DNA of 36,959 bases from JAUWQU01 sp964564285 (GTDB lineage Bacteria > Planctomycetota > Phycisphaerae > SM23-33). The stretch is from contig CAZMBZ010000011.1 in NCBI GenBank assembly GCA_964564285.1, forward strand, positions 1-36,959. Direction: 5' to 3'. Made by a program: the position numbers and the translations under genes. Positions 23,140-31,242 of the stretch are shown here, one piece after another (position 1 is the first letter of the stretch; the number at the start of each line of letters is the position of its first letter). The notes below the pieces were generated by a model. The model was not told the origin of the DNA, ran no database searches, and saw only the letters and a program-made list of their open reading frames with translations.

Positions 23140-25020
23140 ATGATAGAACGGGCTGTTGACGCCGATCAACCGTGCCAGGCCTGCGGCGAGAGTCGTGGCC
23201 CGGGGCAGGTGCGCCCATCCGACGACAGCATGGAGGACCATCGGCGCAGCATTCGCCGGTTTGAGGCCCATTTCGCAAAGCTGCCGCTGGAGACCCAGGC
23301 CACGTGCCCGTCGTGTGGCAAGATCGTTACCGCAGTGTTCGACCGCAACGGTGAGCAGATTATCCTGACCTTTAACTGCCCCGATTGTGGCCAGCGTCGC
23401 CAAGTCCACCACGACGCGATCTGGACGGACTTGGCCAGCGATTTCCCCGGCAGCGCCACCCACACCTTCGGCGGCTCGCGCATCCACCCGCCGATCCGCC
23501 GACTGCCGCGAACCGTCGAGACGCTCTGCCCGCAATGCGCAGCCATGATCGTCGGGCGACACTTCGTTGAGGATGGAGCGGTGTACATAGAGAAGACCTG
23601 CCCGGAGCACGGGCACTTCCGCGATATGGTCAACAGTGACGCCCTGCTGTATTCAAAGGCCGCGTGGTGGACGTTCGCCGAGCACGCCGGGCAGCAAAAA
23701 CCGCATGTAACCAACGGCAAGCGATGCCCGTCGAACTGCGGGCTGTGCAACCAGCACCAGTCGGGGTCCGTGTTGGCGCAGATCGACCTGACCAATCGCT
23801 GCAACATGCGATGCCCGATCTGCTTCGCCAACGCCGGTGCGGTCGGCTACGTCTGCGAGCCGACCTACGAGCAGCATGTCAAGCAACTCCAGGCCCTGCG
23901 GGACTTTCGGCCCGTCCCATGCACGGCTGTCCAGTTCACCGGCGGCGAGCCCACGATTCACCCGGACTTCTTGAAGATCGTCGCCAAGGCGCGGTCGATG
24001 GGCTTCAGCCACATTCAGATTGCCACAAACGGCATACGGATGGCGGACTTCGACTTCGCCCAACAGGCGGCCGAGGCGGGGCTACACGTGCTGTACCTCC
24101 AGTTTGACGGCGTCGGCGAGGAAGCCTACCGCCAGACCCGCAACTATCCGGGCATATGGGAAAAGAAACTCGCCACCATCGAGAACTGCCGCAAGCTGGA
24201 CCTGAAAGTCTGCCTCGTGCCGACGCTCATACGCGGTGTCACCGATGACCAGGTCGAGCCGATATTACGCTTCGCCGTGGACAACATCGACACCGTCAGT
24301 GCCATCAGCTATCAACCGGTAGCCTTCACCGGACGTATCGACTACGAGCAGCGAGCCCGTCAGCGATACACGCTGGGGCACCTGGCACACGATATCGCCG
24401 ACGCCTCGGGGGCAAGTCCGCTTCGCGACATGTTCCCGCTGAGCATCGTCTCGCCGTTGAGCGAGTTCCTGGAGGCCTTTTCCGGCTCGCCGAAGATCCG
24501 CCCCACCTGCCATCCAGACTGCGCGTTCGGCACGTATTTCTTCGTCTCGCCGGACAAAAAGGTCTACCCGTTCCCGCAAGTGCTGGACATTGAGGGCATG
24601 TTCTGTGACATGAACCGCCTGGCAGCGAAAATCCGCGATCGAGGCCAGGCAACGTGGCTGGACAAGCTCCAGGCGATGCGAATGTTCAAGAAACACTTCC
24701 GCGCGGAATCCGCGCCACCCGGCCTGACAGTCCGGCGGTTCATTCGGTCGTTGCGAGGCCTGGTGGACAAGAAAGTCGGGCGAGGCAAGGGCGAGCAGCT
24801 TACATACAAAACGCTCCTATGTGCTGGAATGCACTTCCAGGATAGGTACAATTTTGATGTCGAGAGGGTGAAGCGCTGCGTGATACTATACTCGACGCCC
24901 GATGGCATCTTCCCGTTTTGCACGTGGAACTGCGGGCCGGAGTATCGCGCGGTGAGCGAGCGAAAATTTGCCGCCCAAGTAGCCAATCAGGAAGCCTCGC
25001 CCGTCGAGGCCCAACCTTAA
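23140..25020 (+). CDS. Radical SAM protein, tetraether lipid synthase (Tes/MspA, COG1964)-like
   Basis: A 626-residue radical SAM enzyme. Two N-terminal four-Cys modules (C56/C59/C80/C83, and C130/C133/C154 in CPQCAAMIV and EKTCPEHGHF) precede CPSNCGLC (196-203) and the radical SAM motif CNMRCPIC (C221, C225, C228) in IDLTNRCNMRCPICFANAG. The barrel has FTGGEPTIHPDF and the C-terminus has MHFQDRYNFDVERVKRC then TPDGIFPFCTWNC, a layout I associate with the archaeal tetraether lipid synthase family (MJ0619) and bacterial MspA. Those enzymes join the tail carbons of two lipids. Length exceeds the archaeal enzyme mainly because of the extra N-terminal zinc-ribbon-like module. AGAAGGA lies 9 bases before the ATG at 23140. 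Lipid coupling is inferred from family similarity. Confidence 0.83.
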   Translation: MIERAVDADQPCQACGESRGPGQVRPSDDSMEDHRRSIRRFEAHFAKLPLETQATCPSCGKIVTAVFDRNGEQIILTFNCPDCGQRRQVHHDAIWTDLASDFPGSATHTFGGSRIHPPIRRLPRTVETLCPQCAAMIVGRHFVEDGAVYIEKTCPEHGHFRDMVNSDALLYSKAAWWTFAEHAGQQKPHVTNGKRCPSNCGLCNQHQSGSVLAQIDLTNRCNMRCPICFANAGAVGYVCEPTYEQHVKQLQALRDFRPVPCTAVQFTGGEPTIHPDFLKIVAKARSMGFSHIQIATNGIRMADFDFAQQAAEAGLHVLYLQFDGVGEEAYRQTRNYPGIWEKKLATIENCRKLDLKVCLVPTLIRGVTDDQVEPILRFAVDNIDTVSAISYQPVAFTGRIDYEQRARQRYTLGHLAHDIADASGASPLRDMFPLSIVSPLSEFLEAFSGSPKIRPTCHPDCAFGTYFFVSPDKKVYPFPQVLDIEGMFCDMNRLAAKIRDRGQATWLDKLQAMRMFKKHFRAESAPPGLTVRRFIRSLRGLVDKKVGRGKGEQLTYKTLLCAGMHFQDRYNFDVERVKRCVILYSTPDGIFPFCTWNCGPEYRAVSERKFAAQVANQEASPVEAQP

Positions 25021-25047
25021 GCTGGATTAAGCATGGGAGAGACAACT

Positions 25048-25542
25048 ATGAGAACATCACTGGTTTGCCTTGTCTTTGTGTCGCTACTAACCGTCGGGTG
25101 TCAACTGCCCAACGAGAACGGGCTGGCCAACTCGCAGGCTATCGCCAACACCGTCAACAGCAAAGGGCTGAGCGTGTCAATCCGGCTGCCTAAACGCTCG
25201 TGGAAAACGGGCGAGACGATGGCGATCGAAATCCAGGCCGTTAATACATCCGGCTCGCCCGTGGAAATATGCTCCCCGACCGGAGCGCCAGTGTTCGTCC
25301 GCATCATGAAACGAAGCAAAACGTCATACGAGCAGGTGCATGTATATCCCGGATCGGCTACCGCCAACATCCTCAACTGGACGCTGCCCGCTCGCGACAC
25401 GCGGACCTTCAAACTGATGGTGCCCATCGAGCCGGACTGGCCCGTGGCTGAGATGCTGTACGTCTCTGCCGAGCTCAACGGATACCCGAAGTACAACCCG
25501 AGCCTGGCCGTCATCGTCCAGCCCGGCGACGTGGGGCAGTAA
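25048..25542 (+). CDS. Small lipoprotein with Ig-like (BsuPI-like?) domain
   Basis: A 164-residue lipoprotein. Residues 1-17 are a signal peptide ending in the lipobox LTVGC, so C18 is the likely lipidated Cys. The mature part is a beta-sandwich-like domain (SVSIRLPKRSWKTGETMAIE, AVNTSGSPVEICSPTGAPVF, LPARDTRTFKLMVPIEPDWP), reminiscent of BsuPI-type or similar Ig-like folds. I cannot name a function. GGGAGAG (25035-25041) sits 6 bases before this ATG, so it is preferred over the in-frame ATG at 25033. It lies 27 bases after the Tes-like gene and 25 before the SPASM gene, in the same operon; an envelope role alongside lipid enzymes is plausible. Confidence 0.8.
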   Translation: MRTSLVCLVFVSLLTVGCQLPNENGLANSQAIANTVNSKGLSVSIRLPKRSWKTGETMAIEIQAVNTSGSPVEICSPTGAPVFVRIMKRSKTSYEQVHVYPGSATANILNWTLPARDTRTFKLMVPIEPDWPVAEMLYVSAELNGYPKYNPSLAVIVQPGDVGQ

Positions 25543-25567
25543 ACCCCCAGCCGCACCGCGAGACGTA

Positions 25568-27292
25568 ATGACACAAACGCCCGAAAAACACGAAGCCGGA
25601 GATCAATCCTACACCGCTGCGGCGGCCCATTCGACGGCTGCGGCGATCGGCAAGCAATATCTCCACGACTTCCCGGCCTCGGACAATCCCGACAAGAGCT
25701 CATTTCGCACCGGCGACGGCGACCTGACCAGCGGCGACTGCGCTAAATCCAGCGACGCCCTGGCCGACCAGGTAACCAGCAAGTTCGTGCAGATCGACTA
25801 CCATCACAAGCTCGAACGATACCTCCGCATGCGCCCGATGCGCTGGCTGCTGCGAATGCTCTCCAAGGAGCGCCCCGACAAAAACTTCCCCGCCGAATGG
25901 GCGACGACCGCACTGGAACGCGCGATCTACAGCTATCGCAACCCTGCCGTGCCCGCAATGCGCCGGCTGAAGTACTGGCTGCTGCACAAGTTCATCGACC
26001 GCATGAGAGGCAAGACCGACGCCGAGACATTCCGCAGCCGGCTCAGCGAGCACGTGCCGACCGTGCGCGGACTTGTCATCGTCGCAAAAAGTGTCGCCGA
26101 GTTTGGCCTGACCGTGCCACAAAAGTTCAGCATGCCGCTGTTTTCCGTGTGGAACTTCACCAACCGCTGCAACCTCGCGTGCAAACACTGCTACCAGGAC
26201 AGCGAACACAACGCACTGCCAGATGAACTTTCGCTCGATGAGAAGCTCAGCCTCATCGACCAGCTCGGACGACTGCATCTGCCGATGCTGGCCTTCTCGG
26301 GCGGCGAGCCGACGATCTCCAAGGACCTGCTGCCCTGCATCGCCCGCGCTAAAAAATGGGGCATGCACACCACCATCGCCACAAACGGCACGACCATGAC
26401 GCCAGACTTCGCCCGCAAACTCGCCGAGGCGGGCTTGCGATACGTGGAGATATCCCTGGACTCGGTCGATCCCGATCGCCACGACGACTTTCGCGGCGTA
26501 AAGGGCATGTGGAAACGATCGGTCGAGGGTGCCCGGACCGTCGTCGCAACGCCCGGCCTGCGCCTGGGCATCGCCATGTGCGTCCACCAAGGCAACTACG
26601 ATGAAACCGAGGCGATGATCGACTTCGCCGAAGAACTCGGGGCCGGGTGCTTCGCCCATTTCAACTTCGTACCCGTCGGACGCGGGCTCAAGATGGTCAG
26701 CGGCGACATAACCCCGCAGCAGCGGGAAAAACTGCTCGCCATGCTCAACCGCCGAATGCAGGCCGGCGGCATCGGCGTCATCTCCACCGCCCCGCAACTC
26801 GGGCGGGTATGCCTGGCCGGGGCGGCGCTGGATGAAGGCCGCGTCTCGTGCTCGCACGCCGGAGCAGGCAGCGGAGTCAAGGCCCGCGTCGTCGCCAAGT
26901 ACCTCGGCGGCTGCGGGGCCGGACGAACGTATATCTGCATCGAGCCCAATGGCGACGTTACCCCATGCGTGTACATGCCCCACCGCGTGATGGGCAACAT
27001 CCGCCAGAAACCCGTCGAGCAGATCTTCCGCGAGAGCATCTTCTGGGACATCCTCAACGATCGAAGCCGCCGCCTGCACCACTGCGAGGTCTGCGCCTTC
27101 AAGAACTACTGCGGCGGCTGTCGCGCACGGGCCGACGCCTACTACGGCCAACTCAACGCCGGCGACCCCGGCTGTCGCTTCAACAGCAAACACTGGGACG
27201 ACCTCGTCGCCAAAGGCATCGCCGTGATCGAGCCCCCCGAAACCCCCGACGACACCCCAAAACTAACCCCCACCCGCTGTGGCCCAGGATAA
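25568..27292 (+). CDS. Radical SAM/SPASM protein of archaeal-type family
   Basis: A 574-residue protein. An N-terminal helical region (about 70-190) ends in GLVIVAKSVAEFGLTVPQKF, which resembles archaeal and Chloroflexi members of this family. The radical SAM motif is CNLACKHC (C201, C205, C208) in VWNFTNRCNLACKHCYQDSE, followed by FSGGEPTISKDLL and TNGTTMTPDFA. The C-terminal SPASM-like region carries the Cys sets of extra clusters: LGGCGAGRTYICIEPNGDV, TPCVYMPHRVMGNI and CEVCAFKNYCGGCRARAD. SPASM proteins modify peptides, haem or other substrates; none can be deduced here. The ribosome site is weak. It is the last of the four-gene run, and its co-occurrence with the Tes-like gene suggests a linked role. 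Confidence 0.83.
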   Translation: MTQTPEKHEAGDQSYTAAAAHSTAAAIGKQYLHDFPASDNPDKSSFRTGDGDLTSGDCAKSSDALADQVTSKFVQIDYHHKLERYLRMRPMRWLLRMLSKERPDKNFPAEWATTALERAIYSYRNPAVPAMRRLKYWLLHKFIDRMRGKTDAETFRSRLSEHVPTVRGLVIVAKSVAEFGLTVPQKFSMPLFSVWNFTNRCNLACKHCYQDSEHNALPDELSLDEKLSLIDQLGRLHLPMLAFSGGEPTISKDLLPCIARAKKWGMHTTIATNGTTMTPDFARKLAEAGLRYVEISLDSVDPDRHDDFRGVKGMWKRSVEGARTVVATPGLRLGIAMCVHQGNYDETEAMIDFAEELGAGCFAHFNFVPVGRGLKMVSGDITPQQREKLLAMLNRRMQAGGIGVISTAPQLGRVCLAGAALDEGRVSCSHAGAGSGVKARVVAKYLGGCGAGRTYICIEPNGDVTPCVYMPHRVMGNIRQKPVEQIFRESIFWDILNDRSRRLHHCEVCAFKNYCGGCRARADAYYGQLNAGDPGCRFNSKHWDDLVAKGIAVIEPPETPDDTPKLTPTRCGPG

Positions 27293-27396
27293 CAAGACAC
27301 GCAAAACAAGCCCTCACGCAAATGTCGCAGCGAACGCAGAGGCAAAAGCCATCGGCTGCCGAAACACTCTAGAAATCCGTCCCGCCGGTCTACAAT

Positions 27397-27412
27397 CCTC
27401 AGCCTGTCGAAG
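27397..27412. repeat. Half-arm of the CTTCGACARGCT-type dispersed palindrome
   Basis: Read on the minus strand this is CTTCGACAGGCTGAGG, related to the left arm of the 39-base palindrome at 10222-10260. It lies in the gap before the GH-D-like gene. The opposite arm is not clear here. Confidence 0.4.
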
Positions 27413-27515
27413 TTCAGCGCCGAGGCCCTGCGATTCATCACCGCCGTTGCACTTGACATGCCAATCCGCCACAATCGGAAATGTCAGCCGCAGCCAGTAC
27501 TATTTGGAGCACGTT

Positions 27516-30050
27516 ATGAACATGACCGAAATGACAGGCATACTCTTCGTATTTGTTATTGCCCTGACTTTCATCTCCGATTGCGCTATCGGCGCGACGG
27601 AAGTTCGCATTGACATCGCTGCCGACCACGCAAGCATCGCAAATAGCGTCCTTTCCATCAACTTCGATCTCTCCAACGGCACCTATTGTGGCACTGACAA
27701 ATCGGATAATACAAAAGTCTTCAAAGATGCCTGGTTCCGGATCGGACAAGGCGGATGGACCGAGCCACGATATGTCTACAAAGCGGAGCGGCTCGGCAAT
27801 ACTGTCGATAAGCTTGGCAAAGGCGAAACATTACGAGTTTGGTATCTCCCACAAGACAGCTATGATCCTTCCCGCTTCCTCGATATCACGGTCTATCAGG
27901 CACGCCCGTTTTTTGTGATTGGCTGGGGCGTGAAAAACAACAAGACTTACACCATCCGCGCGCGAACTGCGGAGGTTTTGCTCAATGGCACGTTGTTTGA
28001 CAACCAGAAATACTTCGACCCAAGAGTATTGCGCGGCGGAGCTGGAGCACAGGCGAATTACGTCGAATCCACCTGGGAAATCAAAGCCCATAATAGTGCA
28101 ATGCTGACATACAAAGATGGTTTTTCGCGTAATAGGCGAAGGACACTTGTCGCCGGAGGATTAGCGTATGCTGAATTCATGCGTACAGTTGACTTTCATG
28201 CGAAAGCCAAAGGACGTCGTCAAAGAACTGCCAAGACGTCTTCTCGACTCCTGAAGAACTCCTTTGTCACACTTACCATCCATGATCCCCAGGGAAAACG
28301 AATAAAGCCCGGCGAACTGTGGGTATCAAAAGACACCTTCTTTGTCGATATTACAACCCTAGACCCGTTTGAATCGCTCGAACGTTTCGGCGCATCGCTG
28401 GCCAAGGCAAACAATGCCCATCCAAATGTCTATAACTTCCCAACTCTATGCGGATGGATGACGTCGATGAAAGGTTATGGCGATGGCACGCCGACTAATA
28501 ATTCGCCTGCGTTGGTTGAGCAAATGAAGATTGCGACCAATACAGGTATCACAAAGTATGCGCCACTTGCATTGCGGCTGGAGCCTGACTATTACTGCTA
28601 CTCGTCAGATGGCGACACACAACAGGGATGGTGGGACGATGAGCACTGGGCAAAGTATGGCTCGTTGCAAAAGCCGTATGACACCTTTTCGAAATTCGCA
28701 AAAGCCATAAACAGTATGGGGGGAAAGGTCTTTACATATATTCAAGGATCAATGCCAAGCAATGACTTCGCGTTGGCACACCCTGATTGGATGTTGAATA
28801 ACGACATTTCGCTGCTCTATGAAGACCACCTCCATGCCAGGGCATTCATAAGATATGATTTCACAAACCCCGCTTTCCAGACTTATCTATTGCGAATGTG
28901 GACGCGGTTGAAAACCGACGGCGTCGTCGGCATAAAGTTCGATTACCCCGAATCCGGATGGGCCAAAGATGGCGGTTTCGATGATAAGTCCTATACGACC
29001 GTTTCAGCCTATCGCAAGATATTCCAACTCTGCCGCAAAGGAATGGGAAAAGATGCATATATCCATGAGCGGATTATGGGATTCAAATTAGCGGATGTCC
29101 CCTGCACCGATTGTAATGCCGGCGTCGTTGATCTTCAAAGGGTATGGCCCGATGCCAGTCATTTCGAACCAGAAATGTCATCGCGGATAGGACTGAGATG
29201 GTATAAGCAAGGCACTGTTTTCAGGTATTATCCCGATGGCAAAAGCTTTCATCAGAATGGGGTGGAATTGGATCGGACGCACAGGCGTACGTTTTTGACC
29301 CTGATTGGATTGCTATCGGGAAGAATTGAACTGGGGACAAGTTTTGGAAAACTGACAAAAGAGATGATATACGATGTTACCCGTCTCTATCCAGTTCTGC
29401 CCAATGGCAAATCTTTTCGCCCGGTTGATTTTTTGCTGAATAAGAAGCACCCTGAAATCTATGTCTACGACGTCAACAGCAAATGGAAACAGGTTCTTCT
29501 GGTCAATAATGACCTGACTGATAGCAAAAAGAACCGCCCTAAGCTCAAACCAATCGGGGCCCCCATGTCGGGAGATCAGGCAAATACCGGATCGTTGGGT
29601 TTGAATAGAAATGAGAAGTATTACGTTTTCGATTTCTGGAATCAACGGCCGCTCGGCATTCTAGCCGGCACGGATGTTCTGTCAAACAATCTCCTGGCCG
29701 GAGAAGCACTCGTGTATTCCATCAAACAGGTCGAAGATCGCCCTCAGATATTGGGCACAAATCGCCATGTTATGTGTGGAATGATGGAGTTGAGTAAAAC
29801 GAAGTGGAATCGCAACAATAAGACATTAGGATTTACCGCCGATGTGGTTGGCGGTGAAACCATGAGCATTACAATCGCCATTCCTGAGGGGGCGAAGTAC
29901 AAAGCCGTTGCGGTAGGAAGCGACTCAGCCAAGGTGTCCTTCAAGCAGACTGGACAGTATGTCAGCATTTCCGCATCCTCTGAGAACAACTGCAAGAGTC
30001 ACATTGAACTCCGTTTCCAATCGCAGCCTTCCCTTATAACTTCAGACTGA
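27516..30050 (+). CDS. Exported clan GH-D-like glycosidase (alpha-galactosidase-like)
   Basis: An 844-residue protein with a signal peptide (1-27; SDCAIGATEV region). A beta-sandwich N-terminal region (about 28-290) is followed by a TIM-barrel-like domain. The barrel contains YAPLALRLEPDYYCYSSDGD, KVFTYIQGSMPSNDFALAHP and DGVVGIKFDYPESGW. D476 there sits where GH27/GH36-type enzymes have the catalytic nucleophile (usually KxDx after a hydrophobic strand). A C-terminal beta-rich region ends the protein. I call it clan GH-D-like without a family number. The start has TTGGAG 6 bases upstream, so the longer in-frame extensions are rejected. The gene is visibly richer in A and T than its neighbours, like the SGNH gene that follows, which suggests transfer or different ancestry. 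It converges with the SGNH gene across a structured repeat. Confidence 0.8.
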   Translation: MNMTEMTGILFVFVIALTFISDCAIGATEVRIDIAADHASIANSVLSINFDLSNGTYCGTDKSDNTKVFKDAWFRIGQGGWTEPRYVYKAERLGNTVDKLGKGETLRVWYLPQDSYDPSRFLDITVYQARPFFVIGWGVKNNKTYTIRARTAEVLLNGTLFDNQKYFDPRVLRGGAGAQANYVESTWEIKAHNSAMLTYKDGFSRNRRRTLVAGGLAYAEFMRTVDFHAKAKGRRQRTAKTSSRLLKNSFVTLTIHDPQGKRIKPGELWVSKDTFFVDITTLDPFESLERFGASLAKANNAHPNVYNFPTLCGWMTSMKGYGDGTPTNNSPALVEQMKIATNTGITKYAPLALRLEPDYYCYSSDGDTQQGWWDDEHWAKYGSLQKPYDTFSKFAKAINSMGGKVFTYIQGSMPSNDFALAHPDWMLNNDISLLYEDHLHARAFIRYDFTNPAFQTYLLRMWTRLKTDGVVGIKFDYPESGWAKDGGFDDKSYTTVSAYRKIFQLCRKGMGKDAYIHERIMGFKLADVPCTDCNAGVVDLQRVWPDASHFEPEMSSRIGLRWYKQGTVFRYYPDGKSFHQNGVELDRTHRRTFLTLIGLLSGRIELGTSFGKLTKEMIYDVTRLYPVLPNGKSFRPVDFLLNKKHPEIYVYDVNSKWKQVLLVNNDLTDSKKNRPKLKPIGAPMSGDQANTGSLGLNRNEKYYVFDFWNQRPLGILAGTDVLSNNLLAGEALVYSIKQVEDRPQILGTNRHVMCGMMELSKTKWNRNNKTLGFTADVVGGETMSITIAIPEGAKYKAVAVGSDSAKVSFKQTGQYVSISASSENNCKSHIELRFQSQPSLITSD

Positions 30051-30066
30051 CCAACACCATTGCGGA

Positions 30067-30210
30067 GCCGGTGCATGCTTTCAGGCCTGGCCGTTTGGGA
30101 AGCCATACTTCCAAATGCTGTTCTTGGAAGCATGCTCCAAGTGCGATCGTGGTAAGACAAAGCCACGGTGAGCCCACAAGCATCGTGGGAACATTCTTCC
30201 CGAAACGGCC
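30067..30210. repeat. Structured dispersed repeat, copy A
   Basis: This lies between two converging genes. GGCCGTTTGGG (30089-30099) pairs across a gap with the near-complement CCCGAAACGGCC (30199-30210). The enclosed region holds further hairpins: CTTCCAA (30108-30114) with TTGGAAG (30124-30130); CTTGGA with TCCAAG (30123-30141); CGTGG with CCACG; and CCCAC with GTGGG. Its left end resembles copy B at 33877-33923. It could be a bidirectional terminator, a MITE-like mobile repeat or a structured RNA. Confidence 0.5.
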
Positions 30211-30289
30211 GCAGAAGCATGACACCACAGAGCCCCGAACCGACCGAGAGCATACCACCAGCTCCGCAGTACCCGATGCTTCCTGCGTG

Positions 30290-31114
30290 TTATTTGCCGA
30301 GCCAAGACTTTTCTGCAGCGGCGATCTTTTTCTCACTCAAACCAAAGGCTCTCAAAATCCCCTTGGCCATCATGATATTGCCCTTGGTATTCATGTGACA
30401 GCCATCTGTGGTCAATTTATTTTTGATCGTGCCTTTGTTCCCACGCTCTCCGAATATGACAGTCCTTCCCTTGACGTCGGGAATCTTCTTGAGAGCCGCC
30501 TGCATATCTTTGTCCAGGTCTGCCAGCAGGCATTTCTTGCTCTTGGCAATGTCTCGCAGAAATGCGTTATAGGGTTTCAAATTCTGATTGAGCTCTCTCG
30601 ACGGATCTTCACCAATCATGGTGGATGTCAAGATCATGACTTTGATATTGGCAGCCTGGGCTTTTTTGAGGATTGCCGTAATGTTCTTTTTGTAATCCTC
30701 TAAAGACACTCCCTTGAACGTACGTTTGCCCAAACGCAATTTGAAATGCCACACATCATTGACACCGCAACTCAACGTCATCCATTGAGGCTTATGGCTG
30801 ATCACGTCCTTATCGAGACGCGCAAGCATATCATTTGACTTGTGCCCGGATTTTCCAGCCGGCACATGCGAAAGATTGAGACCCTCTTTCTTGAGCGCCG
30901 CCATCACCAAAGTAATATAGCCGTTTTTTCTCGTTCCCCCGGCCGTGATCGAATCCCCCATGAAAACTATCTTATCGCCTGCCTTTAACAGCAACTTCGT
31001 GGCGTTTGTGTCCTTGCCTGCCTGGGGCTTCCTGTTATCCGCCGGCGCTGTACTCAATGCAAAGACGCCAAAGGTCATAAGCAATGTTGCGACAATCACG
31101 TTTTTGGGTTTCAT
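30290..31114 (-). CDS. Exported SGNH/GDSL-type hydrolase (esterase)
   Basis: A 274-residue secreted esterase-like protein with a signal peptide (1-25). The four SGNH blocks are present: FMGDSITAGG (Ser55 in G-D-S), the Gly block AGKSGHKSNDML, SCGVNDVWH (Asn119) and TTDGCHMNTKGN (Asp237, His240). This suggests removal of acyl groups, for example acetyl esters from polysaccharides. AAGGAAA lies 8 bases before the ATG. It follows the PDZ/HEAT gene by 128 bases in the same direction and may be co-transcribed. Like the GH-D-like gene it faces, it is more AT-rich than the rest of the window. Confidence 0.88.
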   Translation of the reverse strand: MKPKNVIVATLLMTFGVFALSTAPADNRKPQAGKDTNATKLLLKAGDKIVFMGDSITAGGTRKNGYITLVMAALKKEGLNLSHVPAGKSGHKSNDMLARLDKDVISHKPQWMTLSCGVNDVWHFKLRLGKRTFKGVSLEDYKKNITAILKKAQAANIKVMILTSTMIGEDPSRELNQNLKPYNAFLRDIAKSKKCLLADLDKDMQAALKKIPDVKGRTVIFGERGNKGTIKNKLTTDGCHMNTKGNIMMAKGILRAFGLSEKKIAAAEKSWLGK

Positions 31115-31242
31115 GTGAGTTTCCTTCTACTTAGTGATGCTTGTTTCTGACCAGTTATTTGTCCATTCTCTTCATCATACACAAGAGCGGCCTTGGCTGC
31201 ACCTTTCCATCCGCGGTCAGTTGCTCGCTGTCGCATGATTCT

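Noticed and set aside
27279..27515. Upstream extension of the GH-D-like gene
   Set aside because: It lacks a signal peptide at its start, while the ATG at 27516 has both TTGGAG and a signal peptide.
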